DNA of 64,000 bases from Brachypterus glaber (lineage: Eukaryota > Arthropoda > Insecta > Coleoptera > Kateretidae): NCBI GenBank assembly GCA_958510825.1, contig OY294049.1, positions 29,149,415-29,213,414 of the forward strand, given 5' to 3'. The stretch's first letter is position 1; the number at the start of each line of letters is the position of its first letter. Below, in pieces: positions 23,327-35,026 of the stretch. The notes beneath the pieces were generated by a model. The model was not told the origin of the DNA and made no database searches. It saw nothing but the letters and a program-made list of their open reading frames with translations. The translations under genes were made by a program, and so were the position numbers.

Positions 23327-26145
23327 CTAGGCTATTTGAGCACATTTGGTTATATATTCATCTAATTTATAAAATGCATTTTCCGATAAGAACCTTCTTA
23401 ACTGAGTTTTAAAAACTGTAAAAGAATTTATATTTTTTATTGAGAAAGGCAACAAATTAAAAAAATGGCATCCAGCATATTTTGGTGACTTTTTGTACAT
23501 CATCCGGTTAAAAGTATTTAGTCGGAATTTATTTCTTTCCCTTGTGAAATACTTGTGCGTATCGGACTGTCTGTCAAAGAGATCTCTATTTTTAAAAATG
23601 TAAATTAGCAGTTTATAGAGAAAAATACACGGAAAAGTAAGTATATTTTTTGATTTAAATGTTTCTCTGCAGGATTCCCGGTAATCGAGATTAAAAATGA
23701 GTCTAATTATTCTCTTTTGACTAATAAAAACTCGTTCCCACTCCACTGCCATACCATACACAATGATATTGTAACTTATTGACGAGTAGACTAGTGCGTA
23801 ATATGCAGATATGAGATTTTTTTTATTTAAACAGTTTTTTAATGTTTTCATTGCAAAATATTGTTTGTTAAGATTTCGACATACTGCCTCAATACCTTCT
23901 CCCCAACTCAAAGTACTATCAATAAATGTTTCTAGGAATTTAGTGCTAGTACTTATTTTAATAAATTCATTATTTAAAATAAAACTTTTATCCAGATCCA
24001 CGCTCCTGGGTCTGTACTGAGTGTGTATTTCTAATGCTACGGTTTTCGAGTAATTTATGATTAGCATATTTTTGCGGCACCACTCGTCAAATTGTTGGAG
24101 AACTTTGTTTACTTTATCGATTAAGTCATTAAGGTTTCTACTAGAAATAACTATTCCAGCGTCATCTGCAAACATAAAAACGATACCATCCAAAATGTGT
24201 TCAGGAAGGTCATTAATAAAGAGTAAGAAGATTAAAGGACCGAGTATACTACCCTGTGGAATACCCCAGTTTACCCCAAACTCTTCTGAAATCAAGCCAA
24301 TAATTTTTACACGAAATTTACGGTCTGTAAGAAAGGAATATATCCATTGTAGAATTTTCTTTTTTATGCCCATTTTAGATAATTTTTCTCGTGTAAAATC
24401 AAATTTAAGGGTATCAAATGCCCGTGTAAGGTCAAAAAGGAGTACCACAATGAATTCATTATTATCCAATTTATCATGTAGAAGTTGGATGAAATTTAGA
24501 GTTGCCGTCTCCGTGGAACGACCTTCTCTAAAACCGTGTTGGTTATCTGAAAATAAATTATGATCTGTTAAGAACTTTGTTAGCTTTTTACTTATCGCCT
24601 TTTCAATAACTTTTGAAATACAACTTAGTAGTGCCACAGGCTTTAATTTTCGACAAGAGTTGGATCGTTTTTTTTGTAAATGGGTGAAATATAAGAAAGT
24701 TTTAATTTATCTGGAAATTTACCTAGTTCCAAAGACTTATTTACTAAGGTAGCGATTTTGGTTGAAAATTCCTGTTTACATTTTTTTAAAAGTTGAACCG
24801 ATATCTCGTCAAATCCTGTCGATTTTTTGTTTTTTAGGCTCTCTATAATATTACCGATATCCTCTTTTGTAAAATTACTAATTTCAAACTCTTCATTAAT
24901 GACCTTTTTTTGTTGTAGTGTACTCTTTGGATAGGTTATCACCAAAATGACTAGTTATTTGATCGTCAACAACCGATTGAAAGTACTCCCCAAAAGCGTT
25001 GGATATTTCAATATCATTTGTAATAATTTTTTGATCTTTTATTAATTTTATATTTATACTTTTGTTAAGTTGTTTATTTACTATACTCCATAAAGTCCGT
25101 GTTTTGTTATCCGAATTTCCGATTGTTGTTTCATAATGATTTTGTTTAGCTTTAGCTATATTTTTTTCATGTTGTTTTTTTAATGTTTTATACTCATTTT
25201 GTAGATTCTGGTTATCCGATGAGTTTTTTCTAAGTGTATTCAATAGTTTTAAGTTATCGGATTCTGATTTTAAGTCGGGTGAAAATCAGTTATTTTTTTT
25301 TGATGTTTTATATTTTGGAGAGCAAAGCAACTTAGGAAAACAACTTTCAAAAGACCACGTAAAATAATCCCAAAAATGATTAAAATAGTCATTTATGTTA
25401 TTATGATTATTTAGGTCAAAAGTGTATTTATTAAAGAGGAATTTAAATTGGCTTATATTTACGTCTGTAAATATTCTACGCAATGCTTTTTTGGGTGAAT
25501 TTTTATTTTCTTTCGTAGGAAAATAACTGTTTGGGCAGTATGATCTGAAACTCCTAAATGGTGAATCTCATACTGCATATTATTGTCAACATTTGTAATT
25601 GCGTGATCAATTGCAGAGTTTTTATTAAAACCTCTACGTTTTTCAAACCTTGTGGGTTCTTTAATGATGATGATCGTTAAGCTTAAATGAATCTAATATG
25701 TCACAATAAGTTTTCTTGTGTATAGTATTTGACAACAAATCAATGTTTATGTCACCACATATAATAACGCTTGTATACAAGGTACTTACTTTAATTAAAA
25801 ATTTACAGAGCTGGTTAAAAAATAGGTCTTCAGACCCACCAGAGGGACGATAGATTATAATAAGACAGATTCGATTATCTATAAGGATGGCTGCGCATTC
25901 AATATGTAGCTCGATAGTGAGTTTTCTTATGTCATTTAATTCCTTGCATCTTTGGTGTGGTTGTTTTTCTACCATAACCCGTTAATACAACATAGTTATT
26001 AATGCATAGATGACGAAAATCGTCTTTCGGTAGCCAATGTTCACTAATTAATAAAAAATTCGGTTTTTTTTCTAACAAGAGCGTGTCTAAAATATTTAAT
26101 TTGTTGCTTAAACATTGTATATTAAAATGAAATATATTTATGTGC
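23327..26145 (-). pseudogene. LINE ORF2: endonuclease and reverse transcriptase
   Basis: Endonuclease begins near 26145 (FHFNIQCLSNKLNILD), continues with IIYRPSGGSEDLF and IICGDINIDLL (25975-25661). Linker frames cover 25483-24896. RT: NKKSTGFDEIS (24945-24643), then one long frame of 436 residues (24637-23327) with HGFREGRSTETA, VVLLFDLTRAFDTL, GIPQGSILGPL and the active site FMFADDAGIV, plus a C-terminal KYFTRERNKFRL domain. At least five frameshifts, mostly in the first half. Confidence 0.9.
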
Positions 26146-26181
26146 CTACTGATTTCTGTCGTGGGGTCATTACATGAAAAT

Positions 26182-26857
26182 CTAATTGGATTTCCGAAAA
26201 AATTGGTATTCTTTAATTACCACCCCCTCAGACCATTTAGTTTCGTCATATAAAACATTTTTATTTGTTTCACTTACGCTAATTTTAAAACTACTGTTTT
26301 GACCTTTATTCTGCAATGACCTTAAATGAAACATTTTCCCAATTTTCTTGTAGGTATTCCAGCATAGTCGTTTCAGAAACATCTCCTTTTACATGGCCAA
26401 CATAAATGCATACGTATTTCTCGGCTCCTTGAATTTTGGTGATGTTCTGATTAGTTCCTTGCGTAATTTTCCTGTTGATATTTCTTTTCCTTGTCACAAC
26501 AGTAAAGCCATCATTGTCCTTATTGGAAGTTTGTGGTACTACGGCCGCCGTATTCTTCGATGTACCCGCTGCATTGGTGTACGAGCTCTGCTGAACTGAC
26601 GTCACCGTATTTGCTTTGCCGTCGATTGTTGTTGTTTTGCGTGGCTTATCAGACTTTGGTTTTATCGGTGATGGTTTTTCAGCGGGGATTCCGTTTTGAT
26701 TATCAGGTGTATGTGTACTGACAAATTTTGGAGAATTTTGGACCAAATTTTTTATAAGGTTCTTCTTACCAGTTATTTCGTTGCTTTTGTTTAGTTTGAT
26801 TAGAGATTGTTGCATATGTATAACACTATTGACGCATTCGGTCATTTGTTCTTCCAA
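26182..26857 (-). pseudogene. LINE ORF1 (RNA-binding protein), truncated
   Basis: Basic, low-complexity middle (AEKPSPIKPKSDKPRK), then a conserved C-terminal block with YVCIYVGHVKGDVSETTML, common in ORF1 of insect LINEs that lack zinc knuckles. The end of the domain is in another frame (26382-26182, NSSFKISVSETNKNVLYD). The N-terminus is missing because the element is truncated near 26909. Confidence 0.75.
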
Positions 26858-26914
26858 AACAGTAAGTTTTTCACCAAATACTTCATTTAGGATTGATTTA
26901 AGTTCATAAGTATA

Positions 26915-27288
26915 ATCAAACTGAATTAATTACTAAATATGTTCGTGACTTAAATAATAAAATTTCTTATAATTATAAAATTCCTAGAGCCAAAACAGCT
27001 CATGAAAAACAAAAAGCCAAAGAACGTTTTGATAGGCATGTTAAAGAAAAATCTCCTTTCCAAATAGGTCAAAAGGTATGGCTCAAAGAGTCTCAAATTG
27101 GGCATAAATTCAAAAATAAATATTTAGGACCTTATACAATTGAAGAAATATTAGAACCAAATTCTGCTGTAATTTATAATGAAAATAATAGAACACGCGT
27201 TAATTTTGACCGCTTAAAGCCTTATCATGAACGTGAAAATAAAATTACTGATATTAATAATATTGTTACAGGTCCATCTAGACAGTAA
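26915..27288 (+). pseudogene. Errantivirus integrase C-terminus
   Basis: Resumes the integrase after the LINE insertion: AHEKQKAKERFDRH, then the beta-barrel-like block IGQKVWLKES, YLGPYTIEEIL and VNFDRLKPYH, typical of Ty3/Gypsy integrase C-termini that bind DNA. It ends with TAA at 27286-27288. It overlaps the upstream end of the env frame, which is open across this stop in another frame. Confidence 0.88.
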
Positions 27289-27290
27289 TT

Positions 27291-28395
27291 CATAGTCAAA
27301 ACTTGGAAAAATTCACCCTTACGGCCCTTAACAATACACTTGGACTATTTTACCAAAATGAAGGTAGTATTAAAATCTCTAACGATAAATGGAAGTTGAT
27401 TGTCTATAAAGATATTTCACTTATTAAAAATTCTTTTAATAATAATAATAATAATAATTATATTCTTCAACAAATAGTTGAACTTGTTAATAAAAATAAA
27501 GGCTTAAGAATGGAGTATTTTGCAGATAAAGTTGAAGGTCATATTTTTACTTTAGAACGAATTTCAAATGTAATAAAAAATAAATTTTTAGAAATTAAAA
27601 GTGACACAATTGAATATTTAGAAACTAGAGTCAAACGAGGTTTAATTGACGGCCTTGGTACTGTTTGGAAATCAATCACTGGTAATTTAGACGCCAGAGA
27701 TGATAAATATTATGAGGATTGCATAAACAAAATTAATCGTGATGAACACGAAATGCTCGCCTTAATGAAAAATCAAATATTAGTCACTCAAACTCAAACA
27801 ATAAAGAATTTTAATTATTCCATAAGAAAATTACAAATAGACGAAGAAACATTCAATAATGATTTAAAAACTATTGAAACTTTAATTTTTAATATAACAG
27901 ATAACCAAAATTTAATTGAAGCTAAATTAAAAGTAACAGGCACATGTGAACAGCTGCTAGAATCTTTTTTGTTAATAGAAGAAGAATTGGACGATATAAT
28001 AAATAGTATTACATTTGCACAATTAAAAGTGTTACATCCTTCAATTATTAACCCCTTTGTATTACTTGATCAATTATCAAAAATATCTCAAATAACTGAA
28101 GGAGGTTTACCTTTACCAGTTGCTTTTTATAATATAGCAAATTTTATTGAAATTATTAAACTTGAAGCTTTTCAGACTGATAACAAGGTGGTATTATTTA
28201 TTTTGAATATTCCATTAACTATTAGAGATCGTTTTACCTTATATCACCTTTATTCCCTTCCAACCCTTGATAAACGAATTAACTTATTCCATACAGTCCT
28301 TACTTCCTCAAAATACATTGCTGTGTCGGAAGACAATCGATTTTACACTAGTATTAATAATATGGAAAACTGCAAAATTCTCTCTGGAATCGATA
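27291..28395 (+). pseudogene. Errantivirus env, N-terminal part (F-type fusion protein family)
   Basis: About 365 residues in an open frame whose first codons are not ATG, fitting env expression from a spliced RNA. It shows a basic furin-like site RVKR followed by a hydrophobic Gly-rich stretch (GLIDGLGTVWKSITG), the cleavage and fusion-peptide arrangement of the errantivirus/baculovirus F family, then long helical stretches. No signal peptide is evident at the start; it may lie in the leader exon. The gene is broken by a 228-bp MITE at 28396; the rest lies at 28626-29473. Confidence 0.85.
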
Positions 28396-28623
28396 CCGTA
28401 ATTTCACACAACTATAGTCCGGCCCCACAACTATAGTCCAAGGCCCCCAGGGGGCAGGGGATAATTATTTTTAAATGTTTACAATTTCTTATGAAAGTTG
28501 GTGTATATGGGATATACAGCAACAAGTTTTCAGTTTTTTTAAATACGCTTTTAAATATGGAATATAGGTGTGAAGCTGGACCATAGTTATGTGAATCTGG
28601 ACTATTGTTGTGTGAAATTACGG
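28396..28623. mobile_element. 228-bp MITE in env, TA target duplication
   Basis: Inverted ends CCGTAATTTCACACAAC and GTTGTGTGAAATTACGG, flanked by TA (28394-28395 and 28624-28625), as in Tc1/mariner-derived MITEs. The inside contains AATTATTTTTAAATGTTTAC, also present in the tandem block at 53.9-54.0 kb, so related copies exist nearby. It disrupts env. Confidence 0.88.
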
Positions 28624-28625
28624 TA

Positions 28626-29473
28626 CCTCTATGCGAATATGTTATGACTTGGTTACATATTCTGTCGACGCTTCCGCTTCTTGTGAAGCTCAAATTTTAA
28701 ATCATCCCTTAGAAGTTCCTGAAAGTTGCCAAATAAATACTTTCACATTTGAAGACTACAAAGTACAACTACTTGCTACAAATAAATGGTTAATAGTAAT
28801 TTCTGAAACTTTACCTGTTACTTTAACTTGTACTGATATGCAAACTAAGACATTATATATAAATCAAAATTCTATTTTAAACCTTAACCCTGGATGTTCT
28901 GGTTATGTAGGAGCAATAAGAATAGTTGCATCCAAAAAAAGAAGTTCAAATTTAACTTCAGTTATAGAAACTCCAAGCATTCCTTATAAATGCTGTGAAA
29001 AACTTCCCGATGCAAAATATATACCAAAATTAATTTCTTTAAAAATTAATAAAATGGACTTAGACGAACTTAATGTAGCTGAACATAAGCTGAACCAATA
29101 TAATGACCAACTGGATCAAATTTTAAACGAACCTTATTATAGTAAACATTATTCATGGTTAACCTATTTTACTATTACTATATTAGTATTAAGTATTATA
29201 TTTTATATTTTACGAAAATATCGTAAATGCGCACTTAGAAGAAGACGGAGGGCCATAGCCAATTTTGATACAAGCTATAATGATGACGACAACAGTCCAC
29301 CACCTCCCTCTCCAGCATCCCACAGCGCTGGTATACCCTTATCTGTAAGATTTACCCGAAGAGTTCCACATTTAAGAAATATATTTACTCGGGATCCAGC
29401 AATAGAAGAAGAAAATGAAAATGGTATGGAAATGAATCTTCCCAGTAGAGCTTCAAAATTCATCCCAGCCTAA
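28626..29473 (+). pseudogene. Errantivirus env, C-terminal part with transmembrane anchor
   Basis: Cys-rich ectodomain (CEAQILNH, TCTDMQ, NPGCSGYVG, KCCEKL), then a transmembrane helix WLTYFTITILVLSIIFYIL at about 29158-29214, an Arg-rich start of the cytoplasmic tail (RRRRRAI) and a Pro/acidic tail ending in TAA at 29471. Apart from the MITE break the frame is intact. Separate from the N-terminal half as written. Confidence 0.85.
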
Positions 29474-29505
29474 TTGTCGCTCTTCGTTAGATCGACAATT
29501 CTTTT

Positions 29506-29516
29506 GATGGGGGAGT
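29506..29516 (+). other. Errantivirus polypurine tract
   Basis: GATGGGGGAGT directly before the 3' LTR, the plus-strand priming site. Confidence 0.85.
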
Positions 29517-29799
29517 TGTTACATATCCCCTTAAGACGCAATACTCTTTTTTTGTTGTGATGACCTAATTTAAAATGATGCAATATGGCGCAATTATATG
29601 TTTATGGTACAATTAGATGTTTTTATGGAAAATTCCACAGATATAATTATATAAATAAGATTTCAGCTCCAAATTATTCATTCATTCTTTTCTATTGTTA
29701 CACTTAAGTTATTTTACTTTATAATTAATGTTAATAAAATGTTTTAAATTTTATTTTAATTTTTTTAAAAAATAAGAAATCAAAATCCAAAACGTAACA
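29517..29799 (+). repeat. Errantivirus 3' LTR (283 bp)
   Basis: TGTTACAT...CGTAACA, nearly identical to 16972-17255, followed by GGTA. Contains ATTAATGTTAATAAA near 29718-29736, a possible poly(A) signal. Confidence 0.95.
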
Positions 29800-30084
29800 G
29801 GTATATTCAGGCCTGAACAATAACAATTATCAGTAACTGTTATTGTTGTCTCTGTTAGAACAAAGCTGTGCGAGTAAGACAGACAAATGTATATGTTGGC
29901 TACGTTTTTTTCAGTTTTTACAAATGAAATGCCTATTCTAGAGAGAAGAGTTATTAGTTCGTTGATCTTGACGGTCCAAGGTTGGCGAGTAGAAGAGGTT
30001 AGCTCAACATACGTAAACATTATTTTTTAACAGAAAAAACATTATATTATAATAAACTACATGTTTAAAGACTTTTACCCTTCA
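29800..30084. other. Right flank of the errantivirus, arm of an older palindrome
   Basis: TTCTAGAGAGAAGAGTTATT at about 29936-29955 is the inverse of CTCTTCTCTCTAGAAT at 16890-16910 on the other side of the errantivirus. The retrovirus-like element therefore landed inside an older inverted-repeat element. No gene seen. Confidence 0.6.
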
Positions 30085-31166
30085 CAAGATGAAGACCCCC
30101 ATATATTTACATCGGATCATACATGAATTTCTACATCAACGATCATTACAGATAAGAATAAATAATATTTTTTCACACAACTTCTCACCGCAACAAGGAT
30201 TACCGCAAGGCTCACCATTGTCCCCGCTTTTATATAACCTTTACTGTAATGACCTATATAAGGAAGTAAACCTATGTTGCTACATCCTTCAATATGCAGA
30301 TGATACTGCACTAGTTTGTCACATGAAAACGCTAAACAAACTAATAAAAAGCCTACAAAAAATGGTCGACAGTATTACAGTATGGTTCAACAGATGGAGA
30401 CTTAAACCTAACCCACTCAAATCTAAATTAATAATATTCAACCACAACTTAAGAGACAACTCACCAACCATCACAATGTTGGGACATACAATTAGTCCGT
30501 CACACAGCGCAAAATACCTGGGAATCATAATAGATAACAAACTAAACTTTAACCTACAGACACAGAACATCAAAAAGAAATGCATAGCAAGAGGAAAACA
30601 CTTTCGAAATCTCACATATAAAAATCAAGGCATAAACATTAAAACAGCAACCCACATATACAAAACAATCTGCAGACCCATACTAGAATACTCACTCAAA
30701 TATACACCACACTGACAAAGACAGCTATGAAAAACATTGAAACAGCAGAAAGTTCAACACTTCGTGCTATTACCAGAATGAGACACCCAAACAACCCACT
30801 ACACAACCCGAGCAATGAGCTCCTATATGATACAACCGAAATTGAGCACATCAGCCAGAGACTTAAAAGCCTGACCAAAAAATTCGCCAAGGAGAAAATC
30901 AACACTACGATAATGAGCCCCTTGTGTATTAACACCGAATTTGAACCACAATTACGACAAAAAACAATACTAGGAAACATTCAAGAATTAAAAGATTAAA
31001 TTTAAGTTTATTTATTATTATATTTGAATTTTTTTTTACAAAGATTTAGTTTTGTATTTATAAAATAAGTGAAGCTATAAATGTAAACTTTATAACAGGC
31101 GGAAGGACCTCGGTCAAGAGCCTTTTGGGGGAAAACCAATAAATAAACGATTATTATTATTATTAA
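30085..31166 (+). mobile_element. 5'-truncated LINE tail with partial RT
   Basis: The frame at 30089-30715 has RT palm and later: GLPQGSPLSPLLYNLYCNDL, active site LQYADDTALV, YLGIIIDNKLNF, then TICRPILEY. A frameshift leads to 30727-30999 (NPSNELLYDTTEIEHISQRL). The 3' UTR ends AATAAATAAACG and an ATT tail. It is related to the tail at 19472-20068. RT fingers and the endonuclease are missing. Confidence 0.88.
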
Positions 31167-32360
31167 AGACGGACAAAATGTAATAATAAATAATAACAAT
31201 AAAAATAAAAACATATAAATAGTTAAATTCAACGAGGGGATTGAAGGGCGCGAGCCAACCTTGTTTTTTTATATCTCGAACATCACGAATTAAATATGAG
31301 AATGATATGGCGAACTATTAATTCCTTGTTGCTAGGTCTGTAATACCAGATGATACCCCCTGTGGTGGGTGTTCTGTGCTTTAGCCCCTTCTATGTATTT
31401 TGGTCAGGGTCTGATAACTCTTACGGCCGTTCCGAGTACCTGCGTAAGTGAATTTTTAGTTTTCGAACGTTTTTATAGAGGGCGCGATAATAAGAAAATT
31501 GGTATCACTGGTAGAAAAGGTTCCTTTTTTATCGATAACTATCTTTTATCTAGGAGTGTCATTTGCTTTTTTGATAACGGTATTTTGGTTTTTTTAGTGT
31601 TTTGATTTCGTTTTGATTTGTTTTCTACGGTTTGGTGAATTACTATTTTAAATATTATTATTGTTCTTGAGAAGGTACTCGTTTTTAAGTGGGAGTTTGA
31701 GAAACGACTCTTTATATATAATATAGTATTATTGAGAAAGGACTCGTTTTTTTAATAAGTGATAGCTCGGATCGTCCCTGCTAAAATTGCCGACTCGTCA
31801 GAGATAATATCGCACAGTGAGAACTAAACCGTCACAACTCAAAACAAAGATTACAGTGGTATGGTTTGTTTCGTACCTCTGTACGTTCTCACTGTGCGAT
31901 ATATCACTGTGAAAATGTACCTATTATGTATGCCTGTAAAACTTTATTGTACCTAAAATTTAATTATTTTACAAATAAATAACAGATAAATTTTCTATTT
32001 GTAATTTTTTACTCCTTTCCAAAAAAAAGTGTGAAAAAGTTGTACTTTTTGACACTTGAGTGTCGCAAAGCGGCAATTTTCAGAACCGTAGCTAAATTGA
32101 GTGACAAATATAAAATATTAGTTTTCAGAACCGTAGCTAAATAGAGTGACCCATATAAAATACTACTTTTAAAACCGTAGCTAAATAGAGTGACCCTAAT
32201 ATTAGTACTCGAACATTTAATCAGATGGCGAAGCTTGTTCATTACAAAGCCTCAAGATAATACAGGGGACTTTCCTATCTACTCCTCAAAAAATATATAT
32301 AAGAGAACTTTAGCTCCCGTGTTAAACGTAGGCAACACAAATTACAGGAAGGTGGAAGGC
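31167..32360. other. Repeat-rich segment: hairpin and tandem repeats
   Basis: Holds a hairpin (31806-31904, CGCACAGTGAGAAC arms) and three tandem copies of an ACCGTAGCTAAAT(A/T)GAGTGAC unit of about 46 bases at 32066-32205. GTGGGTGTTCTGTG at 31363 and GTAGGCAACACA at 32327 recur at 2944 and 3460, so this may be a degraded relative of the 2.7-3.5 kb element. No coding region supported. Confidence 0.6.
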
Positions 32361-32491
32361 GCGCTCTGGTGATAGAATTGCGGACTATTATTGTCGGTAT
32401 TATCGGTTTCTGTAAAAATACCTAGTGACATCTAGCGGACAGTTTAATTAATAGAGATGGCGCCAGTTTCAAATCCTTAATAAAATTATTG

Positions 32492-32592
32492 AATAAAACC
32501 CGTTGAAGGACAATGACACTGTACAGCGCTATGTCCGCGTTTTCGCAGACATAGCACTGGACAGCGTCATTGTCCTTCAACGGGATTTTATC
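32492..32592. repeat. Near-perfect hairpin of about 100 bp
   Basis: The left arm CCCGTTGAAGGACAATGACA pairs with TGTCCTTCAACGGG on the right, with GCGCTATGTC in the stem and almost no loop. Likely a small MITE. The rest of 32361-32700 shows no gene. Confidence 0.8.
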
Positions 32593-32697
32593 ATTACTTT
32601 AATTTGGGCAAAAATCTCAAATCAAAGTAATGAAAGTGGGAATAAAATAAAAATCAAAAATTAAAATAAAACAATTTATTTCATTTATAAAAAGTAC

Positions 32698-32702
<5 letters not shown>

Positions 32703-32766
<64 letters not shown>
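32703..32766. repeat. (TA)n microsatellite
   Basis: About 31 TA units. Confidence 0.97.
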
Positions 32767-32774
<8 letters not shown>

Positions 32775-33620
32775 GTATTCAAACCAAAGAAAATATTTTA
32801 CTGCACGGAAGCCGAAAATTGTTTTTTACTGATGTGTCTGTATTAGTCAGTCTTATATATTACCCTCAGTTTTTACGATATAAAAAGTATTAATATTAAG
32901 TACTATTTCTTTGGTGCTGTATTTTTTGTTAATAATGGGGCCCCAAATAAGCCTATACAGGGCCGTAACCAGAAAAGATCCTGGGTGTAACGGAATAGCG
33001 CATTCACCATTATTTTTTAAATTTTCGACATTTTAAAGTTTTATAAATTTTAACCAATGTGTGATACATCATTTTAAAGCTCATAAAAACCTCTACTTGA
33101 CCCTATAACCTTATTCTTTTTATTTATTTTTTAAGGATTTAAAATGGGGTTAAAATGGAAATTTTTTGTCAAAATTTCTTTAAAAAAATCAAAGAATTTT
33201 TGATAAATGATTAACCAAATGTAAATGATATAAAATAAATCAAAATTTTCAAAAAAAATCTCAAAAAGTCGCATTTTTAGCAAAAATAAAAAAATAACAT
33301 CTTTAAAAAAATGTTTAAAAAATAAAAAAATATGATCATATAGATAATTTTACTCAAAATGATGTATCATACGACTCCCTATCCATTTAGAAAAATTCTA
33401 CTTATGCATAGGGGGCATATATGCCCCCTAACAAAATTTTAAAAGCTAAAAATATAAATTATATGCTAAAAGCTATAAATATAAAATATATGCTGCTGTG
33501 CTAAGCTGAAAGGTCCTATCCACATAGGTTTAACGTATACAGATAGGACCTTTCAGCTGAGCAAGGCAGTATGCCAAATGATAGGTTCAGTGTTCCAAAT
33601 TTGAAGTATCTCATCTCGTT
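32767..33620. other. AT-rich repeat debris with one hairpin
   Basis: No coding region. AGCTGAAAGGTCCTATC at 33504 pairs with GATAGGACCTTTCAGCT at 33542, a short stem with 21-base loop. CAGGGCCGTAACCAG at 32964 looks like the end of a hAT-type element, but no partner end was found. Confidence 0.5.
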
Positions 33621-34380
33621 CAAGGGCGTATCCAGGATTTTTTTCGGAAGAGGCAACAATTTTTTTCCCAAATCTCGAAAAGAATCAAAATGGAGCCGCA
33701 GGCGAAAATTTTTAAACAATTTTTTTGAATTCTGTTATTTTATGATGTTTTTTTAATTTAATGCAGTAAAGTCAACTTTTAAAAACATGAATAAAAAAAT
33801 AAAAAAGCCCTAACGATATTTGTGCTGGTCTATTTCAATTATAAAACAGTGGTATAATTTTAAATGCAAGAAAGTTCTAATGCCGCAGGCGATTTTTTTA
33901 CAAATTTAATTGGAATAAAATAACTAAAAAAGCTTTATCGCTGCTGGCAAAAACTTTTACGAATTTCATAGTCTATTTTAATTTTAACAGTGTTATAATT
34001 TAAAGTTTCAGTTAAATGCAAAAAAGCTCTAGCGCCGCCAGCGAAATTTTTTACAATTTTTACGTTATAACGTTAAAATTGTAAAAAATTTGGCCGACTT
34101 TATAAAGTCTTATAACTGTTAAATAAAAAATGAAAGAAAACCCCAGCGCCGCAGGCGACAATTTTTACGAATTGAAGTATAAATCAATTTATTAATTGAT
34201 TTACCTATACTTAATTAAGTATACACTGTTTAGTATAAATGAAGTATTAACTGTTTTTTATAAACTAAAAGTAACTATCGATGCCGGGCCCTGGGAAAGT
34301 TTCAAAAATTTTTAGATTTTCGCTTAGAATTTTAGGGGGGGTGTTCGGGCCCCCTTGCCCCCCCCCTGGATACGGCCCTG
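33621..34380. mobile_element. 760-bp hAT-type MITE with 8-bp target duplication
   Basis: Ends CAAGGGCGTATCCAGG and CCTGGATACGGCCCTG are inverted, and ATCTCGTT flanks both sides (33613-33620, 34381-34388), the 8-bp duplication diagnostic of hAT elements. Inside are four or five degenerate repeats with a GCCGCAGGCGA core spaced 60-190 bases apart. No transposase. Confidence 0.92.
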
Positions 34381-34880
34381 ATCTCGTTCAAAAGTTAAGA
34401 GTGGGGAGGGTGTTACATAGGTATATATCTTGAAAAATAGTGTAGCAAAATATTTTTTTTTCTTATAAATTTTATAGGCTTTAAAGCGATGTATTACACG
34501 ACCCCCCTTTCCATTTAAAAAAATGTCCCCACATGCCCCCTCCCACATTTTAAGAGCTGAAAATATCAAATATATACAAAAAAGAGTTTAAGTTGTCTTA
34601 TTTATGGATTCCAAATTTTAAGTCGATATCTCAACTCGTTCAAAAGTTAACAGGAGGGGGTGACATCTGGATCGCACTGTATAGTTATTTTAAATCATGT
34701 CAGCATAAATGAGGGCAAAGAAAAACGATACACCTAATTTATACCGATTTTTAATCTCAGGTTGGTATTTCTTCTCCGTATTCCTTCTTGTCGTTGTCTT
34801 CCATACTGGCACGAGGTTGTTCCTAAAAAGGAAAAAAATATGTACAAAACATTTTTAATTTTGGTATGGTATGTAAAGTA

Positions 34881-35026
34881 AGGGAACGTTCAAGTATCAC
34901 GTAACGCTCCTGAGGGAGGGGTTCATTTTGGAGTGTTACGCCCATGTCAATTGTATAGGAAAATAGTTTTATGGGGGGGGGGCAAAATGATCAAAATTTT
35001 CGTTACGTAATACTTGAATGTTCCCT
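34881..35026. mobile_element. 146-bp MITE, AGGGAACGTTCAAGTA ends
   Basis: Inverted ends AGGGAACGTTCAAGTATCAC and CGTTACGTAATACTTGAATG, preceded by TA. A second copy lies at 37392-37567 in COG1 intron 2. Probably Tc1/mariner or pogo derived. The flanks 34389-34880 and 35027-35650 hold only AT-rich debris and a short AAATCTTTAAAGATTTCC palindromic repeat at 35570-35660. Confidence 0.85.

Larger units (their letters stand above)
23156..26909 (-). mobile_element. CR1/Jockey-like LINE inserted in errantivirus integrase
   Basis: 3.75-kb minus-strand LINE with ORF1, endonuclease and RT and no RNase H. Its 3' end is a short tandem tail (GATA on the plus strand, 23155-23181), as in CR1/L2-type elements. 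GTATA at 23151-23155 and 26910-26914 is a likely 5-bp target duplication; removing the insert rejoins the integrase frame. The clade is not certain. Confidence 0.85.
16972..29799 (+). mobile_element. Errantivirus (Ty3/Gypsy with env), nested insertions
   Basis: Direct LTRs (16972-17255, 29517-29799) and 4-bp target duplication GGTA on both sides. Order: PBS, gag, protease, RT, RNase H remnant, macrodomain, integrase, env, PPT. This order plus a 4-bp duplication is typical of insect errantiviruses. About 12.8 kb, of which 4.6 kb is later insertions: a LINE tail at 19.5-20.1 kb, a LINE at 23.16-26.91 kb and a MITE at 28.40-28.62 kb. Frameshifts in gag and pol plus an RNase H deletion make it defective. 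Confidence 0.95.

Noticed and set aside
24057..24563. 168-codon plus-strand open frame
   Set aside because: Lies exactly antisense to the RT domain of the minus-strand LINE and shows no features of its own.
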